A stretch of DNA of 60,917 nucleotides from Eubacterium sp. GTDB lineage: Bacteria > Bacillota > Clostridia > Lachnospirales > Lachnospiraceae. The stretch is taken from positions 1-60,917 of the forward strand of contig JAAWDZ010000015.1 in the NCBI GenBank assembly GCA_022794015.1. The letters are read 5' to 3'. Below, one piece after another: positions 45,842 to 55,491 of this stretch. Every line of letters starts with the position of its first letter. The first letter of the stretch is position 1. The position numbers and the translations under genes are program-made. Below the pieces are notes generated by a model. The model was not told where the DNA came from. It ran no database searches and saw only the letters and a list, made by a program, of their open reading frames with translations.

Positions 45842-46927
45842 ATGAAGTATGCACTCATTGGTTGCGGGAGGATTGCGTCAAATCATATTGCAGCTGCAAA
45901 AATGAACCAATTAGAAATTGTTGCGATATGTGATATAGATAAGGAAAAAGCACAGGCATTAAAAGATAAGTTTTCACTGTCGGATCAAGTGATGATTTAT
46001 ACGGATTATGAACAAATGCTGCAGTGCATAAAGCCGGAGTTAGTGGCAATTGCAACAGAAAGCGGAAAACATGCTCAAATAGCCTTGACATGTATCAATC
46101 ATAATTGTAATCTGATCATAGAGAAACCTATTGCATTGTCTTTGGAAGATGCTGATGAAATCATACGGCTTTCAAATATAAAAAATGTAAAAGTCTGTGC
46201 CTGTCATCAAAACAGATTCAATAAATCGATCCAGAAAATCAGGGAAGTTCTGGAGCAGGGCAAGTTTGGAAGGCTGTATCATGGCGTTGCAAATATTCGA
46301 TGGAACAGAGAACAGGAGTATTACAAACAAGCTCCCTGGAGAGGAACGTGGGATCAGGATGGTGGTGCATTGATGAATCAGTGTATACACAATATTGATT
46401 TACTGCGTTGGATGATGGGGGATGAGGTAGAAACTGTTATTGGCGTTACAGATCAGCTGAAGCATGATTATTTGGAGGCAGAAGATATCGGGATCGCCAT
46501 TGTTCAGTTTAAAAATGGGAGTTATGGGATCATTGAAGGTACAACAAACATATACCAAAAAAATTTTGAGGAAACACTATATTTGTTTGGGGAAAAAGGC
46601 GTTGTAAAGGCCGGCGGAAAATCGGTAAACCGGATAGAAGAATGGATTTTCTCGGAAGATGAAAATGCGGTGGAATCTATAAAAAGCAATTATTCAGAAG
46701 ATCCACCGAATATCTATGGGTTCGGACATAACCCTTTGTATACAGATATGATAGGAGCGGTTCGGGATGACAGAGAACCCTACGTCAATGCAGAAGCGGG
46801 CAGAAGGGCATTGGAGCTTGTATTAGCGATTTATCAATCATCTAAGACAGGGAAAAGTGTCCATTTGCCAATGGAACGTTGTTCTACAGCGGAATTCAAA
46901 GGATTATTTGATAAAAAAGAGGGATAG
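45842..46927 (+). CDS. wbpB: Gfo/Idh/MocA oxidoreductase (WbpB/WlbA-like)
   Basis: 361 residues. MKYALIGCGRIASNHI forms the NAD-binding N-terminus, EKPIALSLEDADEIIRL contains the conserved EKP, and CIHNIDLLRWMMGDEV holds the catalytic His. In the Wbp/Wlb pathway this enzyme oxidises C3 of UDP-GlcNAcA to the 3-keto form that the aminotransferase then uses. Context (wbpA, wbpD, wbpI-like genes) supports that substrate. A GAGGTGG precedes the ATG. Confidence 0.85.
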   Translation: MKYALIGCGRIASNHIAAAKMNQLEIVAICDIDKEKAQALKDKFSLSDQVMIYTDYEQMLQCIKPELVAIATESGKHAQIALTCINHNCNLIIEKPIALSLEDADEIIRLSNIKNVKVCACHQNRFNKSIQKIREVLEQGKFGRLYHGVANIRWNREQEYYKQAPWRGTWDQDGGALMNQCIHNIDLLRWMMGDEVETVIGVTDQLKHDYLEAEDIGIAIVQFKNGSYGIIEGTTNIYQKNFEETLYLFGEKGVVKAGGKSVNRIEEWIFSEDENAVESIKSNYSEDPPNIYGFGHNPLYTDMIGAVRDDREPYVNAEAGRRALELVLAIYQSSKTGKSVHLPMERCSTAEFKGLFDKKEG

Positions 46928-46928
46928 T

Positions 46929-48026
46929 ATGATAATGCATATTGTAGGGAATCGACCGCAATTTATAAAATTAGCTCCGGTTTCCAAGGAAATTAGAAAA
47001 AGGGGATATCGTCAGGTTATTATACACACCGGACAGCATTATGATGCAAATATGTCCGATGTGTTTTTTGAGGAATTAGGGATTGCAAAACCGGATCAAA
47101 ATCTTGCGATAGGAAGCGGAACGCATGCAGAGATGACGGGAAAAGCTATGATAGCGATTGAAAAAGTGTTAATGGAATATTGGCCCAAATGCGTTATTTT
47201 ATATGGTGATACGGATTCTACCTTGGCGGGTGCTATTGCAACAGTTAAAATGGAGATTCCAATTGTTCATATTGAAGCGGGTATCAGGACAAACAGTCTA
47301 AAGAATCCAGAAGAGACAAACAGGATAGTAACGGATCATTTGTCTCAAATCCTGTTCTGTTCCGATCAGGATAGTGTTAAGAATCTGAAAATGGAGGGTA
47401 TTACTAAAGGTGTATATCATGTTGGGGACGTAATGTATGATACATTTTTACAGTATAAAAGCTTAGGCAATGGAACGGCACAAACCAGATCTGGGTTAGA
47501 GAAAAAAGAATATATTCTTATGACGTGGCATCGTAAGGAAAATACACAGGATAAGAATAGAATGCTTCAAATCATACGCTTTTTAGAAAAAGTGAAGTAT
47601 CAAATTGTATATCCTATGCATCCAAGGACCAAAGCAAAGTTGATAGAATATAATTTGTTAGGTGAGTTAGAACAGATACCCCATATTCATATATTACCTC
47701 CTATTGGTTATACAGAAATGATGGATTTGATGGTGAATGCCCACATGGTTCTGACAGATTCTGGTGGGGTGTCTAAAGAATCTTTTTTTGCAGGAGTTAA
47801 GTGTGTTTTGATGGTAGATTTAGATCTGTGGCCAGATTTAATAAAAAAACATTGGATCATAAAACTGGATGTTGACAGTGAAAAAAGTATCGCTCAGGTA
47901 ATGGATTTTATGTCAACAAAAACAGATCATATTCCGCATAGTTTGGAAGGCATATATGGAAATGGAATAGCATCTGTTAAAATAGCAGATATTTTGGAAG
48001 AGCAATACAAATTAAAAAAGGAATAG
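46929..48026 (+). CDS. wbpI: Non-hydrolysing UDP-GlcNAc 2-epimerase family protein (WbpI-like)
   Basis: 365 residues. Family features: GNRPQFIKLAPV near the start, IHTGQHYDANMSD, HIEAGIRT (with NPEETNRIVTDHLS) and LTDSGGVSKES near 280. The RTNSLKNPEETNR wording is closer to WbpI than to plain WecB. The likely reaction is C2 epimerisation of UDP-GlcNAc(3NAc)A to UDP-ManNAc(3NAc)A, completing the pathway with the neighbouring genes. Ordinary UDP-GlcNAc epimerisation cannot be excluded. Confidence 0.82.
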   Translation: MIMHIVGNRPQFIKLAPVSKEIRKRGYRQVIIHTGQHYDANMSDVFFEELGIAKPDQNLAIGSGTHAEMTGKAMIAIEKVLMEYWPKCVILYGDTDSTLAGAIATVKMEIPIVHIEAGIRTNSLKNPEETNRIVTDHLSQILFCSDQDSVKNLKMEGITKGVYHVGDVMYDTFLQYKSLGNGTAQTRSGLEKKEYILMTWHRKENTQDKNRMLQIIRFLEKVKYQIVYPMHPRTKAKLIEYNLLGELEQIPHIHILPPIGYTEMMDLMVNAHMVLTDSGGVSKESFFAGVKCVLMVDLDLWPDLIKKHWIIKLDVDSEKSIAQVMDFMSTKTDHIPHSLEGIYGNGIASVKIADILEEQYKLKKE

Positions 48027-48041
48027 AAGTGAATATAGCGC

Positions 48042-49421
48042 ATGTTTGAAACAGAAAATATAGTTTTATCGGTTTTTGAAGGAATGTACAGTGAAGAAAT
48101 GCTGCTGTTATGTCTGAAAAAGTATACAGTGGTTGGTATTCTGACAAATTCTGTGGAGAGATTCTTAGAAGATCATATTTACCAGCAAATGAATTGCCAT
48201 ATTCACAAAGATTGCTACATATATGATTATAATGAAGTTTACCGGATTAGAGACAAAATAGTAGTACTTGATTTGGACTGGACAGATGATCTGCGGCTTC
48301 GGTTTGGTAATATTTTCATGCAATTTCAGAGGAAGATTGCCGTTAATTTTATATATGAAAGTATGCAGAATGGAAAAGTGGATACCAATATTGTGTTCGA
48401 ATTAATGAACAGAGATATAGATGGGTTTAAAAGATGTATTCAATTGATTGCGGATGGCCGGAAGATGTGTATTATATATGGAAATTGTCAGAGTCATACA
48501 ATTAGTTCTATGTTATGTACAAACAGAGAATTTAGAAGTAGGTTTTTTACCTGTGTGATGCCCCAATTCTGGTTGCAGGGAACTGCGGAACGAACCAGAA
48601 TGGAGACGCTGGTACAGTCTCAAATATTTAATTTAGCATCATATTTAATTACACAAGAAGTATCAGAGAATAACCGTTTTGGAGTGGAATTTTCTACTGA
48701 TTACATCAAATCGTTTATTCCAGCAGAGTGCAAAGTGATTACTATATCTAATTTGTTTTTTATGGGTTATTTTCCTCAATATAAGAAAATGAAATATGGG
48801 ACGGGCATTAATTTCTTTCATGGAAAATTGCTGGATGCCACAGAATATATGGATATCAATATTTTGAAAATGATTATAGACGATAAAACGGATGGGGATA
48901 TTTTGAACGAAGTCACCTCACAATCATTTTATAACAGAGGAGAGCTTATTGCTTCCATTCAAAAAGAGTTGGATGATTTCAAATTGCGTGAAGCAACAAT
49001 TGATATTAAAATGGGGGATTATGTTGCAGATAATTATAATAAATATCTACTGTTTGCAACTTCAAATCATCCGACAAGACTGGTATTAATGGAACTGTCC
49101 AGAAGAATATTAGCGGCCTTAGATTTCAAGGACTGTGAAATTTTATGTTCACAGGATGAGATACAAGAGCCGATGCCGAAAAACTGGAGATATTTAGTAT
49201 ATCCAAGTGTTTTGCATTGTTTGGGAATGGAAAGAGATTTGGAGTATAATTTTAAAGCAGTTCTGAATCTCAAAGAGATTGCGCTTATACCAGATGATAT
49301 CAGAATAACAGAAGCTCGGCAGTTGGCAGATAATACATTTCATATAACGGTTAGCGGAGATTTTCTGACATATATGAGGATTTATGTAAGGTGTGTCAGG
49401 GCTGCGTTGATGTTGTTGTAA
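48042..49421 (+). CDS. WcbI-like polysaccharide biosynthesis protein
   Basis: 459 residues of uncertain function. The segment MCIIYGNCQSHTISSML near residue 143-159 carries the YGNCQ signature of the WcbI domain, an SGNH-hydrolase-related fold proposed to bind CoA in capsule synthesis. The N-terminal ~130 residues do not resemble a domain I know, and the C-terminal ~100 residues (KNWRYLVYPSVLHCLGM ...) also remain unassigned. It might O-acylate the glycan. It lies between wbpI and a GT-D gene. Confidence 0.65.
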   Translation: MFETENIVLSVFEGMYSEEMLLLCLKKYTVVGILTNSVERFLEDHIYQQMNCHIHKDCYIYDYNEVYRIRDKIVVLDLDWTDDLRLRFGNIFMQFQRKIAVNFIYESMQNGKVDTNIVFELMNRDIDGFKRCIQLIADGRKMCIIYGNCQSHTISSMLCTNREFRSRFFTCVMPQFWLQGTAERTRMETLVQSQIFNLASYLITQEVSENNRFGVEFSTDYIKSFIPAECKVITISNLFFMGYFPQYKKMKYGTGINFFHGKLLDATEYMDINILKMIIDDKTDGDILNEVTSQSFYNRGELIASIQKELDDFKLREATIDIKMGDYVADNYNKYLLFATSNHPTRLVLMELSRRILAALDFKDCEILCSQDEIQEPMPKNWRYLVYPSVLHCLGMERDLEYNFKAVLNLKEIALIPDDIRITEARQLADNTFHITVSGDFLTYMRIYVRCVRAALMLL

Positions 49422-49453
49422 TTAGTAAGGAATATGAAAGGATTGGTTGTATA

Positions 49454-50518
49454 ATGGATGAAATAAAGAAGCTGCAGGAAGAAAATGAGATAATGAAATA
49501 TAAAATACAGCAAATGGAAGGGGCATTGCAGGAGTATCAGAGCGTATATCATAATTTGATAGAGCAGGTAAAGGAAGTTTGTAATGTAATTTTTGATCAT
49601 TATAAAGCGAACCAAAGAGATCATTTAACGTTGTATTCTCTGGTATATAATATGCCGTTTGAAATAGGAGACCTAAGGGGTGGGGGAGCGGAGTTTTTTT
49701 ATCCTAAAATAATTGATTCTCAAACGGCTGTTCAGGAAATAATAGATCAGAAAAAATCAATTGCACGGTTTGGAGATGGCGAGTTTGCAATAATTTGCGG
49801 ACATGTGCGTTCTCAATTTCAACGAGTAGATGAGGATTTGGGAAAGCGCTTAAAACAAGTGTTGCAATCAGATATTGATAATCTCATGATAGGTATTGCA
49901 GATAATTACGGTAATTTAGACAAATACACTGACTTTGCAGCAAATGGAATTCGTCTTTATATGCAAAATGATATTAGAAGAGAGCATATGGAATTATTGT
50001 CGAGCGATCGGATATATTATGATGCATATCTTTCAAGGCCATATGTTATGTATCGAGATCATTTTACAGATGCACCCAAGAAGCGTTTTGAGCATTTAAA
50101 ACAAATCTGGGATGGTCGGGATGTTATTATGGTTGAAGGGGCACAGACAAGGCTTGGCGTGGGGAATGATTTATTTGATAACTGTAAAACAATACGAAGG
50201 ATATTAGCACCTGCTACAGATTCCTATGATCGTTACGATGATATTTTACAGTCTGCGATTAGGAATGGAAAAGAAGGTGATTTATTTATTATTGCTACAG
50301 GTCCGTCAGCAGGAGTATTTGCGTACGATTTGACATTGAAAGGATTTCAGGCTGTAGATGTTGGACATGTAGATATTGAATATGAGTGGTATTTAAATGG
50401 CACTGGGGAAAGAACGGCGGTAGCACATAAATATACGCATGAGGTTTCAGGGAAGGAAGAGGCGGAAGAAATTCATGATCCGGTATATGAATCGCAAATT
50501 GTAGATGCTTTTTATTAG
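49454..50518 (+). CDS. GT-D fold glycosyltransferase (DUF1792 type)
   Basis: 354 residues. After an N-terminal coiled coil (EIKKLQEENEIMKYKIQQME) the segment SIARFGDGEFAIICG near residue 101-115 carries the DGE metal-binding motif of GT-D enzymes (DUF1792), known from serine-rich-repeat protein glycosylation in streptococci. GPSAGVFAYDLTLKGFQAVDVGHVD near the C-terminus is also typical. It would add a sugar to the growing flagellin glycan; donor unknown. Confidence 0.82.
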   Translation: MDEIKKLQEENEIMKYKIQQMEGALQEYQSVYHNLIEQVKEVCNVIFDHYKANQRDHLTLYSLVYNMPFEIGDLRGGGAEFFYPKIIDSQTAVQEIIDQKKSIARFGDGEFAIICGHVRSQFQRVDEDLGKRLKQVLQSDIDNLMIGIADNYGNLDKYTDFAANGIRLYMQNDIRREHMELLSSDRIYYDAYLSRPYVMYRDHFTDAPKKRFEHLKQIWDGRDVIMVEGAQTRLGVGNDLFDNCKTIRRILAPATDSYDRYDDILQSAIRNGKEGDLFIIATGPSAGVFAYDLTLKGFQAVDVGHVDIEYEWYLNGTGERTAVAHKYTHEVSGKEEAEEIHDPVYESQIVDAFY

Positions 50519-50538
50519 AAGTGGTAAGGGGGGCTATT

Positions 50539-53136
50539 GTGATAAGGTTTTGTGATAGGGATGTATATTGCACCGCAGTAAGTAAATGTAATCTGAGTGA
50601 TATTATATGTTTTATGAATCATAATAAAGAAGAAATTGTTTGCTTTTTAGACGATAGCGAAAGATTTTTTGGATATGTTTCGTATAATGGGTTTACAAAT
50701 GAGCTTCTAAAACAAACAGAGTATTCCGAAGAAGAAATTTCCTATGCAATTCTGGAACAGTGTTTGCTTCAATCGATCAGGCGTGAATATGTCGTATTTG
50801 ATAGGAATATCTGGAAAGAGGCACGAAAATATTTTAAGGATAGTTTCCGGAATTTGAGCAGTATGCCATTGCTCCCTGTTGTGGATAAGAATGGACAATT
50901 GATGTGTTTTGCGTGGGATGATGAAGAGGCAAATCAAGAAATTCGGATGTTGGATGAACTAATGGAGCGGGAAGACAGTGTGCTTGGCTTTCGAGATGTG
51001 TTTCCAGAATATGACGGTGTGACTGTATATGGTTTTAATGAATTGGTTTACTATTTTATTATGTATTTAAAACAACAGGGAATTTTATTCAACGCAAAAG
51101 ATGAAATGTGGGTACAGTGCGGTGAATGGAAAAGGCTTGATACGTCAAAAGAATCTTTTTTAGAACATAAAAATTTTATTATTTATGGTGAGGGAAACGT
51201 TCATAAAAAAGAAAAAAAGATAGAGAAACGTGACAGTGTTTCAGCAGAGTTTGAGTGTATTAATCAGATTTATGAATTGAATTTCTGTAAGGGAAAGATA
51301 AATGATACAGAAGAAAAATTCCATTCATTTTTAAATAGAATGGCTCATAGGCAGATAGGAATCATTGGGACAGATCTTTGCGCATTTAATGCATATGATT
51401 TATTGTTAAAATATGGAATGGATATTGCATGTTTTATTTCAGAAGCAGATCAGGAAAAGACAGAGTTTTTGTTCGGGAAAAAAGTAATAAGTATGGCAGA
51501 AGCCATGGAGAGAATAGGTGAAATGGAATTTATTGAACCTTGTTCTCAATACAGCGCTTTGGGTAATAGGGAGGTAAATTGTTATCACTATTATTTTGGC
51601 CTTAGGCGAAATCAAAAAATATTTTTTTTAAAGGATTATATTGACATACCTGATAGTGGCTTGTTGAATGTTCTGAACAATATCATTTTAAATTCAAAAT
51701 GTAAATTGGTGCTGTTTGGTGATTTTTCGTTTTGTTTACAGTTGAAACGGATAATTCAAGTGAAGAATCAGGAAATTGATGAAAGGATAGTATATTGTGA
51801 CATCTTGCAGGAGCATACAGTTGAAATACAACGGATAAAGAAAATAGAAGCAAACACGATTAAAGAAACAGATATTTGCCTGATTTTAATGCCCGAGCAT
51901 TATCATTTTTCTCCATATCAGATTTATCATTGGGAAAAAAATATCCTTGAAAAAATACATACGCGGTTAAAGGAACTTTGCTTGAATAATTTCATAGATT
52001 ATCCAACGCATAATACTGCTATGTTGGAATATACGAATGACCAAGAACGACCAGTATGTCCGGATTTAAAAGCTGGGAAAATAATTATTGGCTGTATTGA
52101 GCCGTATAGCGGAAATATTTTTTTTAGAGGTCTGTTGGATAATCATCCCGATGTATTAATTTTGGATTATAGCTCTTTAAATAGTAATTTATATACGGTT
52201 TGTACGAGATTGAGTGAGGAAAAAGCGGCAGATATATTGGCTTTGTTTTGGCAGCTATTTGAAGTAGATTACATACAGGATCCCGAAAATATCTGGAATA
52301 GTGAAAAGCGAAGAATATTTCACGAAAAGATGCAGGAAATGCTGTCAGTGAAGGAAAAGTTTACATCACAGGAATTGTTTGTTATGATCCATATTGCGCA
52401 TGCAAAAATGTGGGGAAAGGATGTAAATGATATTTCTGAGATGACCATTTATTGGGAACCTCATTGCGTACCCATTAATCAATGTGAAGAATATTCCATT
52501 TGGTTGGATAAAGCAGCTGCATCCGGATGTATATTAAATCTGGTGCGTGATTCACGTATTCGATCCGGTTCTGTCCTTGGAACAGCCAAAAAAGAGAAGC
52601 GGCCATTTGGAGTTTGGGTATTTCCGACTGTTTTACATAGTCCGGATGAACAGAAAAATGAGAGTCTAAGCTGGAAACGGATCACTGTAAAGTTTGAAGA
52701 TTTAAAATGTAATCCACAAAAGCATCTGCATTCGCTTTGTGGTCAGTTAGGAATTGCCTGGTCAGATACGTTGCTTCAGACGACATTACATGGAGAGCAG
52801 GAGTTTTATGGCAGTGTCACCGGATTTGATTTGGCGCCGGTTTATCGCATCCACGAAGAATTTTTTTCGACATTTGACAGGTTTCGGATTGACTTAATAA
52901 CGGGGCCATGGCAAAAAAAATACGGTTATCCATATATTGAAAGTCTGGAGTTTGGCAGAAGAGAATTACAGGATATGTTTCAAAAGGAATTTCGGTTTGA
53001 ATCTATGATACAATGGCAAAGCGATGAGGAAAAAAACGCTGTGCATAAATGGGTTTGGAAACTGATTTCCAGTTTATTATGGAAAGCCCGCAGAGTAGAA
53101 ATAATGGAACGGAAAGAGAAAATGTTTGAGGCATAA
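50539..53136 (+). CDS. Large protein with sulfotransferase-like C-terminal domain; candidate phosphoramidate transferase
   Basis: 865 residues, GTG start behind a GGGGGG stretch. The N-terminal 500 residues are mostly unrecognised; a Rossmann-like unit (IGIIGTDLCAFNAYDLLLKYG) occurs near 275-295. The C-terminal third resembles sulfotransferases: EPYSGNIFFRGLLDNHPDVL at 521-540 mirrors the PAPS 5'-phosphate loop and first helix, and VKFEDLKCNPQKHLHSLCGQ near 717-736 mirrors the conserved YEDL-type segment. There are no genes for PAPS synthesis nearby, but an APS-kinase-like gene of the phosphoramidate pathway is, so the donor may be 3'-phospho-CDP-phosphoramidate. This is an inference. Confidence 0.6.
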   Translation: MIRFCDRDVYCTAVSKCNLSDIICFMNHNKEEIVCFLDDSERFFGYVSYNGFTNELLKQTEYSEEEISYAILEQCLLQSIRREYVVFDRNIWKEARKYFKDSFRNLSSMPLLPVVDKNGQLMCFAWDDEEANQEIRMLDELMEREDSVLGFRDVFPEYDGVTVYGFNELVYYFIMYLKQQGILFNAKDEMWVQCGEWKRLDTSKESFLEHKNFIIYGEGNVHKKEKKIEKRDSVSAEFECINQIYELNFCKGKINDTEEKFHSFLNRMAHRQIGIIGTDLCAFNAYDLLLKYGMDIACFISEADQEKTEFLFGKKVISMAEAMERIGEMEFIEPCSQYSALGNREVNCYHYYFGLRRNQKIFFLKDYIDIPDSGLLNVLNNIILNSKCKLVLFGDFSFCLQLKRIIQVKNQEIDERIVYCDILQEHTVEIQRIKKIEANTIKETDICLILMPEHYHFSPYQIYHWEKNILEKIHTRLKELCLNNFIDYPTHNTAMLEYTNDQERPVCPDLKAGKIIIGCIEPYSGNIFFRGLLDNHPDVLILDYSSLNSNLYTVCTRLSEEKAADILALFWQLFEVDYIQDPENIWNSEKRRIFHEKMQEMLSVKEKFTSQELFVMIHIAHAKMWGKDVNDISEMTIYWEPHCVPINQCEEYSIWLDKAAASGCILNLVRDSRIRSGSVLGTAKKEKRPFGVWVFPTVLHSPDEQKNESLSWKRITVKFEDLKCNPQKHLHSLCGQLGIAWSDTLLQTTLHGEQEFYGSVTGFDLAPVYRIHEEFFSTFDRFRIDLITGPWQKKYGYPYIESLEFGRRELQDMFQKEFRFESMIQWQSDEEKNAVHKWVWKLISSLLWKARRVEIMERKEKMFEA

Positions 53137-53148
53137 AGGAATAAAGTT

Positions 53149-55479
53149 ATGGAACAGTTGGGGACAAAAGCGGAAACGCTAAACAGGTTGTACGGGCAGT
53201 TGCAAAATGCCAAAGTATTACCGCAGCTTTGTTTTACCGTAAAAGAATGGGAAAATAAAAAGGCAAAAATTGTAGAGACTTTTCATGGGCTGGAATGGAA
53301 TACTTCGGTTGTAGTCAGGAGCAGTGCCTTAAGCGAAGACACTGCGTCAGAATCAGGGGCAGGGAAATATGAATCGGTGCTGGATGTATCCGGAGAGAGA
53401 GAATTTGAAGCTGCCGTAACGCAGGTAATCGCTTCATACGAAGACTTAAATGAGAATAATCAGATATTAGTCCAGCCGATGTTAAAGAAGGTAATGCTTT
53501 GCGGTGTGGCATTTACAATAGATCCGAATACGCTGGGTCATTACTATGTGATCAATTATGATAAAACCGGATCGACATCTGCTGTTACGTCTGGAAGAGG
53601 GACAGAGAACTTCTTATATTACCAGTTTAAAAGTGAGGAGTGCTGGAACGGTCCGGCTGATATGCAAAGGATTTGTAAGGCATTAAAAGAGCTGGAGACA
53701 TTTTTTTGCCAGGAGAATCTGGACGTTGAATTTGCGGTAACAGAAGAAGGCATCATTTATATTATGCAGGTCAGGTCGCTTTGTTTAAAAAGAGAGACTG
53801 TGGACTATGGCAAACAGAAGAATGATTTAATACAGATTACAGAAAAGATTAAAACAGCTCAGGCCCCCAAACCTTTTTTGTGCGGAAGAAAAGCCATTTA
53901 CAGCGTTATGACAGACTGGAATCCTGCCGAAATGATAGGGATTCGTCCCAAACCGCTGGCGATGTCTTTGTACCGGGAGATTATTACAGACAGCGTATGG
54001 GCATACCAGAGGGATAATTATGGATACCGCAATTTAAGGAGCTTCCCATTAATGGTGGATTTCTGTGGAATGCCATACATTGATATCCGTGTAAGCTTCA
54101 ATTCGTTTATTCCGGCCGAGCTGGAGGAAGAACTCAGTGAGAAGCTGGTAAATTATTATATTGACCGTCTGACGGAACATCCCCAGAAGCATGATAAGGC
54201 AGAGTTTGAGATTGTATTTTCGTGTTATACATTGGATTTGCCGGAGCGCATACAGATCTTGAAGGATTATGGTTTTTCAGAAGTTGAGATACAGAAGCTG
54301 TTAGATGCGTTAAGGAATGTGACCAACCGGATCATAGATCATGAAAATGGCTTATGGCGCAAAGATTATGGCAAGATAGAGATATTAAATAAACGGTATG
54401 AAGAAATTATGTCCAGCAGCCTAAGCGATATGGAAAAGGTATACTGGCTTTTGGAAGATTGTAAGCGTTATGGAACGCTCCCATTTGCCGGATTAGCAAG
54501 AGGGGCTTTTATTGCAGTTCAGATATTGCAGTCTTTGGTCAAATGCGGGATTCTTTCAAAGCAGGATTATGAGTGTTTTATGAACGGTGTCAATACGGTG
54601 AGTTCTACAATGAATGCGGACTTTACAGGTTTGTCAAAAGACGCGTTCCTGAAAAAATATGGTCATCTGCGGCCGGGGACATATGATATTAATTCTTTAC
54701 GTTATGATGAAGCGCCGGAGCTTTATTTTCAGTGGGGTGGAGTAAAAAATGGGCAGGATAAGAATGAAAACGAGGAGTTCCGCCTTTCACTGCACCAATT
54801 AAATGAATTAAGAAATGCCCTCTCGAAGAACGGCCTTACGAATGATATATTGGACTTAATGGATTTTATTAAAACCGTAATCGAAGGCAGAGAATATGGT
54901 AAATTTGCATTTACCAGAAATTTAAGCAAGGCAATCCAGTTGATTGGAGAAATCGGGCTAAGGGAAGGAATATCAAAGGATGATAGCGCTTTCATCAACA
55001 TACATGCCATATATGAGTTGTTTTCTTCTGCTAAGGACATTCGGGAGAGTCTGTTGTATTCTATACAAAAGGGGAAATGCGATTACAAAAAAGCACAGTC
55101 TGTCACCCTCCCACCTGTAATTTTGCATCCGGCGGATGCCATGCGGTTTTATTACCCGGACTCGGAACCTAATTATATTACGTCGGGGGCTGTAAGAGGT
55201 GAAACATGCGTATTAGGAGAACGAATGTGTAAAGAGGATATGGAAGGTAGGGTAATTCTGATTCCAAGCGCAGATCCGGGATACGATTGGATTTTTTCAC
55301 ACCGGATTGGAGGATTTATTACAATGTATGGCGGAGCGAATTCACATATGGCGATCCGGGCAGGCGAGCTTTTGATTCCAGCCGTTATCGGCGTGGGGGC
55401 AAAAGATTTTGACAGATATTCCAAAGCACAGATATTAGAAATCGATGCAGCAAGTAAATTAGTAAGAATTTTAAAGTGA
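53149..55479 (+). CDS. PEP-synthase-like kinase, probable L-glutamine kinase (Cj1418-like)
   Basis: 776 residues with the two ends of PEP synthase/PPDK but not the PEP-binding barrel. The N-terminal ATP-grasp domain has VVVRSSALSEDT near 62 and ends at IIYIMQVRSL near 208. The C-terminal swivelling domain has the phospho-histidine motif GGANSHMAIRAG, with H733. The middle (about 230-650) is different from PEP synthase and probably binds another substrate. Cj1418 of C. jejuni has this architecture and phosphorylates the side-chain amide of glutamine. The four neighbours match the rest of that pathway, so I prefer glutamine kinase to PEP synthase. Confidence 0.82.
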   Translation: MEQLGTKAETLNRLYGQLQNAKVLPQLCFTVKEWENKKAKIVETFHGLEWNTSVVVRSSALSEDTASESGAGKYESVLDVSGEREFEAAVTQVIASYEDLNENNQILVQPMLKKVMLCGVAFTIDPNTLGHYYVINYDKTGSTSAVTSGRGTENFLYYQFKSEECWNGPADMQRICKALKELETFFCQENLDVEFAVTEEGIIYIMQVRSLCLKRETVDYGKQKNDLIQITEKIKTAQAPKPFLCGRKAIYSVMTDWNPAEMIGIRPKPLAMSLYREIITDSVWAYQRDNYGYRNLRSFPLMVDFCGMPYIDIRVSFNSFIPAELEEELSEKLVNYYIDRLTEHPQKHDKAEFEIVFSCYTLDLPERIQILKDYGFSEVEIQKLLDALRNVTNRIIDHENGLWRKDYGKIEILNKRYEEIMSSSLSDMEKVYWLLEDCKRYGTLPFAGLARGAFIAVQILQSLVKCGILSKQDYECFMNGVNTVSSTMNADFTGLSKDAFLKKYGHLRPGTYDINSLRYDEAPELYFQWGGVKNGQDKNENEEFRLSLHQLNELRNALSKNGLTNDILDLMDFIKTVIEGREYGKFAFTRNLSKAIQLIGEIGLREGISKDDSAFINIHAIYELFSSAKDIRESLLYSIQKGKCDYKKAQSVTLPPVILHPADAMRFYYPDSEPNYITSGAVRGETCVLGERMCKEDMEGRVILIPSADPGYDWIFSHRIGGFITMYGGANSHMAIRAGELLIPAVIGVGAKDFDRYSKAQILEIDAASKLVRILK

Positions 55480-55491
55480 AGGAGAATGGAA

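Noticed and set aside
53149-55479. Annotation as phosphoenolpyruvate synthase or pyruvate phosphate dikinase
   Set aside because: The ATP-grasp and phospho-His domains are present, but the C-terminal PEP/pyruvate barrel is missing; the protein ends just after the His domain and its neighbours match the glutamine-kinase pathway.
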